From NCBI GenBank assembly GCA_027622555.1, contig JAQBYJ010000007.1, positions 34,058 through 98,057 of the forward strand: a DNA stretch of 64,000 bases, written 5' to 3'. This DNA is from Verrucomicrobiota bacterium (GTDB taxonomy: Bacteria > Verrucomicrobiota > Verrucomicrobiia > Opitutales > UBA2995). The notes beneath the pieces were generated by a model. It did no database searches and was not told where the DNA came from. It was given only the letters and a program-made list of their open reading frames with translations. A program made the position numbers and the translations under genes. The number at the start of each line of letters is the position of its first letter. Within the stretch, counting starts at the first letter, position 1. Positions 1-8,790 of this stretch are shown in pieces.

Positions 1-1
1 C

Positions 2-1627
2 AAAAAGTCCGAGAAACTCGGCCTCGAGTCGAATCAGGCTCGGGCAAGCATGATGGCATCTGCCTATAACACACATGCAAGTTGGGAATATATAGTTACC
101 GAGATCAATCGTTTGGATGCATTGAGCAAAGAAGATGTCATCGCCGTGGCTAATAAATATTTTAATGGCCCGCACGTAGCTGTTTATCGCCGTAATGGAG
201 AGTTTGAGCCGCCGAAGGTGGATAAGCCCGAATTCGAAAAACCGGACATGTCAGGATTTGCGTCTTCCGAGTATGGTGAAGAAATTCTTAAACTGCAGGC
301 TAAACCTATTGAGCCGGATTTTGTGACCGAAGGTAAAGATTACCAGATCGTCGAAATTCGTGACGGTGTTCGTTTATTCTATACCAGGAATCCTGTAAAC
401 GATCTGTTCTCCCTTACCATGAGTTTCGATTTTGGTCGTCGGGAAAATGAAAAACTCGTGGCGGCCAGTTTGCTATTGGACAAAGCCGGGACACAGGATC
501 TGTCACCAGACGCGCTGAAACAAGCCTGGTACGCCCAAGGCTCAGATTTTTCATTCGGCGTAGATGACCACAGCTCTTCTTTTTCCATAAGCGGATTGGA
601 TGAAAATTTTGATAGCACGTTCAAGCTTATGCTGGAGTTCATTCGCCATCCGGTATCGAGTCAGGAGGTATTGGATACGCTGAAAGAGATCATCTTAAAG
701 CAACGTAAAGATGCGAAAGAAGATATTCAGTCACTTTTCCTGGCGCTCAGAAATTACAACCGCTATGGAGATCAGTCACCATTTCTAACCAGAATGAGTG
801 CTGAAGGCATATTGGCATTGAAGGTTGATGATCTTTTGGGTGAAGTAAGTTCTTTGGCTGGCTTTAAACACGATTACTTCTATGTAGGTTCGCTTCCTAT
901 TGAACAAGTGAAAGCTAAAATTGCATCCGCAACTGACCCGGAGGCAAAACTGAATGACGCTTTGCCTTATGCGGTGGAAGACATTCGGGAACCTGCCGAA
1001 ACAGAGATCCTTTTCTTCGATTGGGAGACCGCACAGGCTCAGGTTAGAATTGAATTCGCTGATGGCTTATACTCCGACGAAAACGAGCTCGGTATTGAAC
1101 TCTACAACGACTACTTCGGTGGCGGCATGTCCAGTATTGTTTTTCAGGAACTACGCGAAGCACGCGCATTGGCCTATTCAGTCGGTGCCCGTTACCTTCA
1201 ACCGTCCAATCGCAAAAACGAAAACCTTATGTTGGGAGCCATCGGTACCCAGCCCGACAAGGCTGTCGAAGCTTTAGAGGTATTTTTGGACCTCTTTGAT
1301 AATCTCCCCGAGTCCGAGGGTCGTTTTGCCAACACACTTGGGTCATTACAAAATCAGTACCGGGTAGGGAAACTGAAATTCCGTGAAATTCCTGGTGCCG
1401 TTAAATCCTGGGAGCTTTTAGGCTTTGAATCGGACCCGCGACCTGAACGATATGCCAGGCTTGCAGAGGCATCGTTCGATGAACTGAAAACCTTCCACGA
1501 ATCAAGTATCGCAGGTCGAACGAAACTCATTTCCATCGTCGGACCGCGTGATCGACTCGATCTCGATAGCATAGCGAAACTCGGTAAGATCAGGGAGGTC
1601 TCCGTTGAAGACCTGTTTCTTGATTAA
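2..1627 (+). CDS. M16 family (insulinase-like) zinc metallopeptidase, C-terminal part, cut by window edge
   Basis: The frame is open from the first bases, so the 5' end lies outside the window and the first in-frame ATG (50) is probably internal. About 540 residues are visible. The protein resembles the second half of a large two-module M16 peptidase of the periplasmic PqqL/pitrilysin kind. A segment near positions 1155-1190 reads ALAYSVGARY, preceded by an ELREAR stretch; this matches the conserved Arg/Tyr-containing region of the non-catalytic M16 C-terminal domain. The zinc-binding HxxEH motif is not in the visible part and would be expected upstream. Family knowledge: such enzymes degrade peptides in the periplasm. 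The next gene on the same strand starts 69 bp downstream. The family is fairly sure; the substrate is unknown. Confidence 0.85.
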   Translation, partial: KKSEKLGLESNQARASMMASAYNTHASWEYIVTEINRLDALSKEDVIAVANKYFNGPHVAVYRRNGEFEPPKVDKPEFEKPDMSGFASSEYGEEILKLQAKPIEPDFVTEGKDYQIVEIRDGVRLFYTRNPVNDLFSLTMSFDFGRRENEKLVAASLLLDKAGTQDLSPDALKQAWYAQGSDFSFGVDDHSSSFSISGLDENFDSTFKLMLEFIRHPVSSQEVLDTLKEIILKQRKDAKEDIQSLFLALRNYNRYGDQSPFLTRMSAEGILALKVDDLLGEVSSLAGFKHDYFYVGSLPIEQVKAKIASATDPEAKLNDALPYAVEDIREPAETEILFFDWETAQAQVRIEFADGLYSDENELGIELYNDYFGGGMSSIVFQELREARALAYSVGARYLQPSNRKNENLMLGAIGTQPDKAVEALEVFLDLFDNLPESEGRFANTLGSLQNQYRVGKLKFREIPGAVKSWELLGFESDPRPERYARLAEASFDELKTFHESSIAGRTKLISIVGPRDRLDLDSIAKLGKIREVSVEDLFLD

Positions 1628-1696
1628 ATCATTGTTGGTTCTTTTCCCAATTCCGTATTGCCCTGACCAACGGTTTCCCTTTCTCTCCCGGTCCTT

Positions 1697-2305
1697 ATGA
1701 AATTGGACATTCCTGAAGGATCTTTTGACGCTTATATTTTCGATTGTGATGGCACCCTGGCCGATTCTATGCCCGTGCACTTTGCTGCATTCTTAAAAAC
1801 CTTTAAGCATCTGGGAATCGAAGTAGATCTTAGCGAAGAGCTGTACTACGGCCTGGCTGGTGTTCCCATTCATGAATTTGTCGCGCGACTAAACCATCAA
1901 TTTAATACCTCGATCGATAGTCATCAGGTCGATGAGTGGAAAAACAAGTATTACCGGGAATCCCTGGACGAGATAAAACCGGTTCAACCTGTAGTTGATC
2001 TATTAAAATCCAAGGTGGGGATGCTCCCCATCGCTGTAGCCTCCGGAGGGACTCTCCATTGTGTAAGCCACACACTCAAAACAATCGGTGTGGCAGATCT
2101 TGTAGATGCACTTGTCACCGCTGAGGACGTCCAAAACGGAAAACCGGCGCCTGATATTTTTCTTAAAGCCGCCGAGCTCCTAAAAGTGGATCCAACCAAA
2201 TGCCTGGTATTTGAAGATGCCGCGCTCGGTATCCAGGCCGCCCACGCAGCGGGAATGCAAGCGGTCCATGTGGAGACTCATCCGTACGCCAAGCAAATGG
2301 GTTGA
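1697..2305 (+). CDS. HAD-superfamily phosphatase / beta-phosphoglucomutase-like hydrolase
   Basis: A 202-residue protein with all four HAD motifs. Motif I is DCDGT with the nucleophile Asp16 and acid/base Asp18. Motif II is Ser116 in VASGG, motif III is Lys149 in NGKPAPD, and motif IV is the acidic pair Glu173-Asp174 in VFEDAALG. The helical cap between motifs I and II and the GKPAPD stretch are typical of subfamily IA enzymes such as beta-phosphoglucomutase, phosphoglycolate phosphatase or fructose-1-phosphate/6-phosphogluconate phosphatase. The length is slightly short but normal. It is cytoplasmic, with no signal peptide. It converges with the rhomboid gene downstream, so no operon partner indicates the substrate. 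The class is secure; the specific substrate cannot be read from sequence. Confidence 0.88.
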   Translation: MKLDIPEGSFDAYIFDCDGTLADSMPVHFAAFLKTFKHLGIEVDLSEELYYGLAGVPIHEFVARLNHQFNTSIDSHQVDEWKNKYYRESLDEIKPVQPVVDLLKSKVGMLPIAVASGGTLHCVSHTLKTIGVADLVDALVTAEDVQNGKPAPDIFLKAAELLKVDPTKCLVFEDAALGIQAAHAAGMQAVHVETHPYAKQMG

Positions 2306-2320
2306 AGTGTTGGTGGAAAA

Positions 2321-3061
2321 CTATCGCCTGCTTAGCTTGGCTTTCCAGTAGAGCATTATCAGGAAACCAATAACTGCTCCTCCCACATGAGCCCAGTGCG
2401 CTATGCCTCCACCAAAAAGAGAAAACCCGGTGATGCCCGAAAACATATCCAACAAGACCAGCGCGGGTATGAAGAATTTCGCCGCCACAGGGGCAGGAAT
2501 GAACATGAGGCTGAGCTTTGCGTTGGGAAAGAGAACTCCAAACGCCACCAGGATTCCATAAATTGCTCCCGAGGCACCTACTGCTGGAGCGTGATAAATA
2601 CTTATAAGGGACTTTATGACCTTTTCGGGTACTTTCGACGTTAAGCTAGGGTCAGCTTTGAAGCTTTCTAATAGAACTTTTATACTATCTTCAGTGAATC
2701 CCGCACCAATCAAAATACCATAGGCGTTTGAAAATTGATAATAGTTTACCGCCGTGTAAATGATTGCTGCTCCGATTCCAGTGGCGAAATAGAATGAAAG
2801 GAAACGACGCCATCCCCATATCATGGTTAAAGGGACCCCAAAGGATGCCAGCGCGAACATGTTGAAGAAAATATGAGCCGGGCTGCCATGAAGAAACATG
2901 TAGCTGATGAATTGGATCAGTTGAAATTCATCATTCTTTGGAAAATACAAGGCAAAGTGATTTTGGATGCTTCTCCCGATTTCGGGCGCAAGGAGAGAAG
3001 GTGCAAAGACGAGCGCATTGATTGCGATCAATACGAGAACAACGGGTGGAAACTTTTTCAT
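2321..3061 (-). CDS. Rhomboid family intramembrane serine protease
   Basis: A 246-residue hydrophobic protein with about six membrane segments. The rhomboid catalytic dyad is visible: Ser164 in GASGAIYG and His225 in AHWAHVGG. The upstream HGSPAHIFFNM stretch (His59 to Asn67) matches the conserved HxxxxHxxxN region that lines the oxyanion hole. Rhomboids cut transmembrane substrates inside the inner membrane. A loop of about 45 residues between segments (roughly 115-160) is longer than in E. coli GlpG, which is common in PVC and Bacteroidota homologues. The gene is convergent with the HAD gene, 15 bp apart, with no clear hairpin terminator between. Substrate unknown. Confidence 0.92.
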   Translation of the reverse strand: MKKFPPVVLVLIAINALVFAPSLLAPEIGRSIQNHFALYFPKNDEFQLIQFISYMFLHGSPAHIFFNMFALASFGVPLTMIWGWRRFLSFYFATGIGAAIIYTAVNYYQFSNAYGILIGAGFTEDSIKVLLESFKADPSLTSKVPEKVIKSLISIYHAPAVGASGAIYGILVAFGVLFPNAKLSLMFIPAPVAAKFFIPALVLLDMFSGITGFSLFGGGIAHWAHVGGAVIGFLIMLYWKAKLSRR

Positions 3062-3269
3062 AATACGTCAGAATCAAGGCTTATTGGATGTTCTCTTTTT
3101 CACCAGTTTATAATGCTCTGCCTTTATCCACCACCTGCTCTTTGCCGAAATAAACCTGAAGTGGAATCCATCTTAATCTTAGGGAATCGACTTTGACTTC
3201 TTTAGATCTCTTGCTTGAATTTGGAGAAGCTTTTCAAGGTAGTATTTCCTGTGTAGAGTTTATCCTTAA

Positions 3270-6194
3270 ATGAGAATTTCCTATTTAGTAATTTTTGCCT
3301 CGGCAGTTTATCTTTTCTCTGTTGGCAGTCTGGCGGCGAAAGACACCATCAACTTCAACCGGGACATTCGTCCGATCCTCTCTGATAAGTGTTTCCTTTG
3401 TCATGGTCCTGATGAAGCGGATCGCGAAGAAGACTTACGCTTGGATATTCCTGATGGCAGGCTCGGCGCGCTGACGCCTCGGGATGATTACTTTATTATC
3501 AAACCTGGTGAGCCTGAGGAAAGTGAGCTGTTTTGGCGAATCACCGAAGAGTTTGAAGATGAAAGAATGCCGCCGGCAAATTCCCACAAGGAGCCCCTCA
3601 ACGAGCAGGAAATTGCGCTATTCAAACAGTGGATCATTGAAGGTGGAGAATACCGGGATTTTTGGGCGTTTATTCCTCCAACCAAAACCAAGTTAGCGAA
3701 GGTCAAGAATAAGAAATGGGGCGCAAGCGAGATCGACAACCGCGTAATGGCATCCCTGGAAGAACAAGGACTGAAACCGAATCCTGAGGCCGATAAACGA
3801 ACGCTCATTCGACGAGCGACCTTCGACTTGACGGGGCTACCGCCAACTCTCGATGAGATTAATGAATTTCTAAATGATAAAAGTCAAAATGCTTACACTC
3901 GCTTGGTTGACCGCTTGCTCGAGAAAAAATCGTACGGCGAGCACATGGCTCGCTACTGGGCGGACTTGGTTCGCTTGGCCGATACTAATGGGATGCACCA
4001 CGATTTTGATCGGGAGTTCTCAACTTATCGTGATTGGGTGATACGATCCTATAATAATAACCTGCCGTTTGATGAGTTTATAAAATACCAGTTGGCGGGT
4101 GACTTGTATGATGACCCTAGCCGAGAGCATTTGGTTGCATCCGGGTTTAATCGTCTTCACCTGATCATCGACAAAGGCACCGCCCTTCCTGAGGAGAGTT
4201 TGCACAAAAATGTTGTTGATCGTGTCGAGGCCTTCGGCACGACTTTTCTTGGACTCACGGTTCAATGCGCGCAATGCCACGATCACAAATATGACCCCAT
4301 TACTCAAAAGGACTACTACCAGTTGTACGCCTTTTTTAATAATTTTGGTGGAGCTGCTGAAACGGGCGGAGAACCGGAACGAGGTCTTCAGCCACCATTC
4401 ATAAATCTTACCACGCCGAAGCAGGAAAAAATACTGGCCGATTTCGACGGGAGAAACCGGGCGCTTGATTTTGAACTCCAAGCGATAGAACGTCTCCAGG
4501 GCTTGTCGGAAAAATGGCCTGATAAATTTAGTAAAGTTGCTGTGCCCTGGATATGGACTGAACCCGGGCCGCAGTCTAAGAGTGTTGAGTTTAGAACGAC
4601 CCTGGATCTGCCTGAGAAACCAGAAACTGCAATGGCGCGATTTGTTGCTCTACCGGAACCGGATTCATTTAAGAGAGGTGCTTTTCAGGGGACCATTCCT
4701 AAATCGAACGACGTTCAAAATGCTGGGGGAAATGCTGCTGTTGTTTCGGAAGCTGAAGTGTTCGTGAATGGCGTTTCCTTAGGGAAAGCGCTCACCTTGA
4801 ATGATGGAGTGGCTGCCGAATTGAGCGACATTCTTCAAGCTGGAGAAAATGTTATAACCGCAAAATCCTCAGGGAAAACCGGGTTTGCCTTTATTCTTGA
4901 ATACACAATTGGGGAAGAAACGAACTCATTTACGACTAGTCCCGATTGGATGGTGAGGAGCGACAAAGATTCGGCCTGGGCGTCCTCCATCGAAGTGCAC
5001 GACCCGGACCATGAAAGCATCTGGACTACGAGGGTACGCTCGAAAGACGTGCTGAGCGTCCAAAAGCAGATCGTTGATTTGAAGGCCAATCGAACGGCCT
5101 ATTACCATACCATACCAGGCGCGATGATCATGTCCGAAATGGATCCTCCTCGCCAAACGACGATGTTGATAGGTGGGGCTTACGATGCTCCCGATGCTCA
5201 GGTCGAACGCAACACACCAGGCTTTCTGCCACCCATGGAAGGGAAAAGGGGCATGTACTCCCGCATGGATCTGGCTGAGTGGCTTGTCTCGCCCCAACAC
5301 CCTTTGACAGCTCGCGTTGTGGTTAACCGGTTCTGGCAGCAGATATTCGGAGTGGGATTGGTTAAAACTTCGGAGGACTTTGGTGCTCAAGGAGAATGGC
5401 CCAGTCACCCTGAATTGTTAGATGAACTAGCGGTCTCCTTTATGGACTCCGGTTGGGATGTGAAACTGCTATTTCGTTCAATCCTGCTATCCAATACTTA
5501 CAAACAAAGTTCAGACGCCCAATCAGCCGCTTATACCAAAGATCCGGAGAACCGGAAGTTGGCCCGTGGTTCCCGCTATCGTCTGGATGCTGAGGTGATC
5601 CGCGATCAGCTTTTAGCCGTCAGCGGTCAGCTCAACAGGACCATGTACGGCAAGAGTGTAAGGCCACCCCAACCAGAGGGATTATGGGAAATGGTAAACA
5701 TGGTCGCAAACAGACCCTATATCCCTGACAACGACGATAACATCTACCGTCGAAGTCTCTACACATTTTGGAGACGAGCTATTCCGCCACCGCAAATGAC
5801 GATTATGAATGCCCCTTCGAGGGAATATTGTCTTCCAAGAAGAGAACGTACCAATACACCCCTTCAGGCACTGCTCATGATGAATGAGGAACAGTACTTC
5901 AAAGCAGCAAAGGCTTGCGCGAAACTGACACTTGAGGAAACCGATGATCCTGAAAGAGGATTAAGGGTTACCTACGAAAAGATCACGTCTCATCAACCTG
6001 CGGACGATCGCCTGAAACTCATGGAGAAAACTCTGGCTGAGTTTTTTGATATCTATGAAAATGATAAGGCATTGACCGAGTCGCTTACGCCAGAGTTAAG
6101 CGGATCAGAATTTGCCAAGCGAGTGGAGCTCGCTGCGTGGACCATGATGACTCACAGTCTGCTCAATTTGGAACTCACAAAGGTAAGGAGATAA
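3270..6194 (+). CDS. PSCyt1 / DUF1549 / DUF1553 protein (planctomycete-type cytochrome c domain)
   Basis: A 974-residue secreted protein with an N-terminal signal peptide (about residues 1-23). A single haem-c motif, CFLCH (Cys41, Cys44, His45), marks the PSCyt1 domain. A DUF1549 (PSCyt2) domain spans roughly 155-365 and carries a second CxxCH, CAQCH, at about residues 333-337. After a variable beta-rich middle, the DUF1553 (PSD1) domain covers about 660-930. This architecture is hugely expanded in Planctomycetota and Verrucomicrobiota and is usually co-encoded with DUF1501 proteins; the biochemical role is still unsettled but is linked to extracellular polysaccharide use. Its stop codon lies two bases before the start of the DUF1501 gene, so the two are translationally coupled. 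Family call is secure; function unknown. Confidence 0.95.
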   Translation: MRISYLVIFASAVYLFSVGSLAAKDTINFNRDIRPILSDKCFLCHGPDEADREEDLRLDIPDGRLGALTPRDDYFIIKPGEPEESELFWRITEEFEDERMPPANSHKEPLNEQEIALFKQWIIEGGEYRDFWAFIPPTKTKLAKVKNKKWGASEIDNRVMASLEEQGLKPNPEADKRTLIRRATFDLTGLPPTLDEINEFLNDKSQNAYTRLVDRLLEKKSYGEHMARYWADLVRLADTNGMHHDFDREFSTYRDWVIRSYNNNLPFDEFIKYQLAGDLYDDPSREHLVASGFNRLHLIIDKGTALPEESLHKNVVDRVEAFGTTFLGLTVQCAQCHDHKYDPITQKDYYQLYAFFNNFGGAAETGGEPERGLQPPFINLTTPKQEKILADFDGRNRALDFELQAIERLQGLSEKWPDKFSKVAVPWIWTEPGPQSKSVEFRTTLDLPEKPETAMARFVALPEPDSFKRGAFQGTIPKSNDVQNAGGNAAVVSEAEVFVNGVSLGKALTLNDGVAAELSDILQAGENVITAKSSGKTGFAFILEYTIGEETNSFTTSPDWMVRSDKDSAWASSIEVHDPDHESIWTTRVRSKDVLSVQKQIVDLKANRTAYYHTIPGAMIMSEMDPPRQTTMLIGGAYDAPDAQVERNTPGFLPPMEGKRGMYSRMDLAEWLVSPQHPLTARVVVNRFWQQIFGVGLVKTSEDFGAQGEWPSHPELLDELAVSFMDSGWDVKLLFRSILLSNTYKQSSDAQSAAYTKDPENRKLARGSRYRLDAEVIRDQLLAVSGQLNRTMYGKSVRPPQPEGLWEMVNMVANRPYIPDNDDNIYRRSLYTFWRRAIPPPQMTIMNAPSREYCLPRRERTNTPLQALLMMNEEQYFKAAKACAKLTLEETDDPERGLRVTYEKITSHQPADDRLKLMEKTLAEFFDIYENDKALTESLTPELSGSEFAKRVELAAWTMMTHSLLNLELTKVRR

Positions 6195-6196
6195 CC

Positions 6197-7636
6197 ATGG
6201 ATCAATTTCAATCATTCTGTGACCAACTCAATCGCCGGCAATTTATCAAGCGTGCATCAATCGGGTTAGGCATCGCCGCGCTGGGAGGATCGATGGAACC
6301 TCTTGTGGCCTCGGTCCAACCAGGTCTGCATCATGCCGCCAAGGCGAAGCGGGTCATTTTCCTTTTCATGGCTGGCGCGCCGAGTCAGCTGGACCTGTTT
6401 GATTACAAGCCTGAACTGGAAAAGTTACATGGTAAGGAATTACCCAAGGAGATCAGCAAAGGTCAGCGTGTGACTAGCATGACCCGTGGTAAAAAGCAGG
6501 AGATCTGCGCCTCCATTTTCAAGTTCGCGCCACAGGGAAAAAGTGGATTGATGATGAGTGAGTTGCTGCCGCATCTGTCCAGGCACGCCGATGACATCTG
6601 CATGATCAAGTCGACTCATACCGAGGCGATTAATCACGACCCGGCTAAAACATTTTTCTGCACCGGTTCGGAAATGCCGGGAAAAGCGAGTATGGGTTCC
6701 TGGCTTAGTTACGGTCTTGGGACTTTGAATCGTGATCTACCTGACTTTGTGATTTTGTCCTCAGCTTTTTGGTCGGGAAAAACGAATGTGCAGGCTCTTT
6801 ACAGTCGCCTTTGGGGCACGGGTTTCCTTCCCGGCAAACACCAGGGCATTGCTTTTCAATCGGTGGGTGATCCGGTGTTATTTCTTTCCAACCCCAATGG
6901 AGTCGACCGGAAGGCTCGCAGCAAGATGCTCGACTTTGTCAGTCAGGTAAATGCCGAGCAGAAACTTGTAACTGGAGATCCGGAGATCCAGACTTCGATT
7001 GCCCAACAGGAAATGGCGTTTCGTATGCAGGCATCGGTCCCGGAGCTAACTGATTTGAGTGGTGAGAGTGAGGCGACTCTCGAGCTTTATGGACCTGAAG
7101 TTAATCAAACGGGATCATTCGCGCGCAATTGTTTACTGGCTCGTCGAATGGCTGAAAGGGATGTGCGTTTCGTTCAACTTTTCCATCGCGGGTGGGATCA
7201 CCACCGCGATCTTCCTTTGCATCTCCGTGGGCAGGCGCGTGATGTCGATCAACCGATCTCGGGTTTGCTCACAGATCTCAAACAGCGTGGATTGCTTGAA
7301 GATACTCTGGTTGTGTTTGCCGGGGAATTTGGCCGAACGACCTATGCACAGAACTTAACTCCCGGAGATAGAGAAGACTATGGTCGTGATCACCATCCGC
7401 GTTGTTTCACAACCTGGATGGCCGGCGGCGGTATCAAAGGCGGTATCAGCTACGGGGAGACCGATGACTTCTGCTACAACGTTGTGAAAGATCCGGTCCA
7501 CGTGCGGGATCTCCACGCCACCATGTTTCACCAATTGGGTATTAATCACACCAAGCTCACTTTCCCGCACCAAGGCTTGGACCAAAAGCTCACCGGCGTC
7601 GAAAAAGCCTACGTTGTAAAAGACATCATTGCTTAA
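6197..7636 (+). CDS. DUF1501 protein with Tat signal peptide
   Basis: A 479-residue protein. The start was placed at 6197 because AAGGAG (6185-6190) sits six bases upstream and because the twin-arginine signal then falls at the N terminus: NRRQFIKRA at residues 12-20, followed by a hydrophobic Gly/Ala stretch. An in-frame ATG 60 bases earlier lies inside the upstream gene and is unlikely. DUF1501 proteins belong to the alkaline-phosphatase/sulfatase-like superfamily; an Asp-rich pattern AGAPSQLDLFD near residue 58 and a GEFGRT stretch near 376 fit this. Tat export implies folding in the cytoplasm, possibly with a metal. It is the standard partner of DUF1549/1553 proteins, as here. Substrate unknown. 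Confidence 0.95.
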   Translation: MDQFQSFCDQLNRRQFIKRASIGLGIAALGGSMEPLVASVQPGLHHAAKAKRVIFLFMAGAPSQLDLFDYKPELEKLHGKELPKEISKGQRVTSMTRGKKQEICASIFKFAPQGKSGLMMSELLPHLSRHADDICMIKSTHTEAINHDPAKTFFCTGSEMPGKASMGSWLSYGLGTLNRDLPDFVILSSAFWSGKTNVQALYSRLWGTGFLPGKHQGIAFQSVGDPVLFLSNPNGVDRKARSKMLDFVSQVNAEQKLVTGDPEIQTSIAQQEMAFRMQASVPELTDLSGESEATLELYGPEVNQTGSFARNCLLARRMAERDVRFVQLFHRGWDHHRDLPLHLRGQARDVDQPISGLLTDLKQRGLLEDTLVVFAGEFGRTTYAQNLTPGDREDYGRDHHPRCFTTWMAGGGIKGGISYGETDDFCYNVVKDPVHVRDLHATMFHQLGINHTKLTFPHQGLDQKLTGVEKAYVVKDIIA

Positions 7637-7644
7637 GCTCCTGC

Positions 7645-8112
7645 TTAACGAATTTCTCCTCCGAGGAGATTCTCAATGTCGTTAATATCCCGAGGTCTAT
7701 TTGCCGCCCTTTTCGCAGTAAGTAAATCGGACCGGGACAAAAATATGGTGTGTCCATCGTCGATCTCTATTGAAATTGCATTTGTGTAGGCCTTTTCAAA
7801 TTCCAACCCCTTCACCGCGTTTAGTATTTCGATAGAAACAGGGGATCGTCCAAATGCGAATACATCAAAGTGAGGGTTTCGCAGAAAGTTCTCTCGAGTC
7901 ATATCGAAAACGGGCATCTGAAATTCTGACAAGGCATTTACCAGCCTATCATAGTTTTCTTCGGTTTTGTTGACCCAGATATCAAGATCACCCGTTGTCC
8001 TAGGGTATCCATGCAGAATTACCGCGTAGCCTCCAACAATCATGTATTCTACGCCGTTGGAATTGAGCGATTTTATAAAATCTAGAAAATCCTCATGAAG
8101 TAAACCATCCAT
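7645..8112 (-). CDS. Minimal nucleotidyltransferase (AbiEii/DUF6036-like), second gene of a two-gene cassette
   Basis: A 155-residue protein with a minimal nucleotidyltransferase fold: Gly27-Gly28 in MIVGGYAV, then HGYPRTTGDLDIWV with catalytic Asp42 and Asp44, and a third acidic residue at about Glu95 (SPVSIEIL), where many relatives have Asp. The C-terminal RPRDINDIENL stretch is typical of this group. Relatives include AbiEii-type toxins and MNT-type antitoxins that transfer nucleotides to RNA or protein. It follows the 67-residue gene by three bases on the same strand. I recall the same two-gene pairing from Bacteroidota genomes, which suggests a conserved cassette, perhaps toxin-antitoxin-like. 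The last codons overlap a short GC hairpin near 7653-7672. Fold confident; role inferred. Confidence 0.85.
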   Translation of the reverse strand: MDGLLHEDFLDFIKSLNSNGVEYMIVGGYAVILHGYPRTTGDLDIWVNKTEENYDRLVNALSEFQMPVFDMTRENFLRNPHFDVFAFGRSPVSIEILNAVKGLEFEKAYTNAISIEIDDGHTIFLSRSDLLTAKRAANRPRDINDIENLLGGEIR

Positions 8113-8115
8113 GGC

Positions 8116-8319
8116 TTACCTTTTTCTTGCCCGATGGGCTGTCTTGTCTAGCCGCGGCGGATGTCCATCAGGATAACCATAAGCTACGCTATTGAGATAG
8201 GCCGCCGCCGCCAGACGCTCTTCCTCTGTTTTTTTAGCCCAATAACTGAAGTTTTGCTCCTCAGTTTGAGTGTGGGACCGCATGGAAAAAGAATTTCGGT
8301 CTAGGCGATAGCGTTCCAT
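8116..8319 (-). CDS. Small conserved partner protein of the nucleotidyltransferase cassette
   Basis: A 67-residue charged protein. Visible features are an aromatic SYWAKK motif near residues 25-30, EERLAAAAYLNSVAYGY around 33-49, and a basic C-terminal tail with LDKTAHRARKR. It has no signal peptide or membrane segment. Its stop lies three bases before the start of the nucleotidyltransferase gene, so the two are almost certainly cotranscribed. Proteins of this shape (YW, then ERL.AA.YL, then LD.T....KR) recur directly upstream of this nucleotidyltransferase group. It may be an antitoxin, adaptor or substrate, but no function can be assigned from sequence. Confidence 0.72.
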   Translation of the reverse strand: MERYRLDRNSFSMRSHTQTEEQNFSYWAKKTEEERLAAAAYLNSVAYGYPDGHPPRLDKTAHRARKR

Positions 8320-8658
8320 TTATTTCAAAGTGCTGAATACAGAACTGCTGATCAATTCAAATAATCGAACCAAATTTTTGATGTCTCATTTAGGGAAAGA
8401 GAAAAGACCAACGATCCGGCTTTGGTTTATTCGGCACGGGTCTAATACCCCGCCGCTTGCGGCGTTCTAAAATTTCCACTTTCAAATCTCAAATACCCCG
8501 CGGCTGCGAAGCGGCTGGCGACCGCAAGGTCGAGGGCTTGCCCCGGGGATTATTTATGTTCAAGAGTCCCTGCCTTGTTCGATCCTCCGCTGACTCGAAC
8601 TTGCAACTTGAGGGCTTGAAGGGCAGATCGGCAGTCGTGAGTTCCATGTTTTGGTATC
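8320..8658. repeat. Intergenic region with GC-rich palindromes (REP-like)
   Basis: This non-coding stretch holds a perfect hairpin, CGCCGC-TT-GCGGCG, at 8451-8464, and a second related palindrome around 8497-8515 (CCCCGCGGCTGCGAAGCGG). Both are preceded by the same TACCCCGC start. A further segment at 8529-8546 reads GTCGAGGGCTTG followed by CCCCGG; this looks like a shortened copy of the 44-bp repeat found at 15.0 and 63.6 kb. I see no convincing gene here. Confidence 0.6.
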
Positions 8659-8790
8659 ATGCGGAACATTTTATCATTTACGCAGGTTTCTGAATTTACA
8701 GGATCTCGAGTAACTTTCTGTCGGGATGGAATCATCCTATCCCGAAGATTGTTTCCAATCTGGCAATCGCCTGCACTCATCTCCCTAAAT

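Noticed and set aside
8659..8790. 44-residue N-terminal extension of the DUF5916 protein
   Set aside because: It would bury the signal peptide; kept only as an alternative start.
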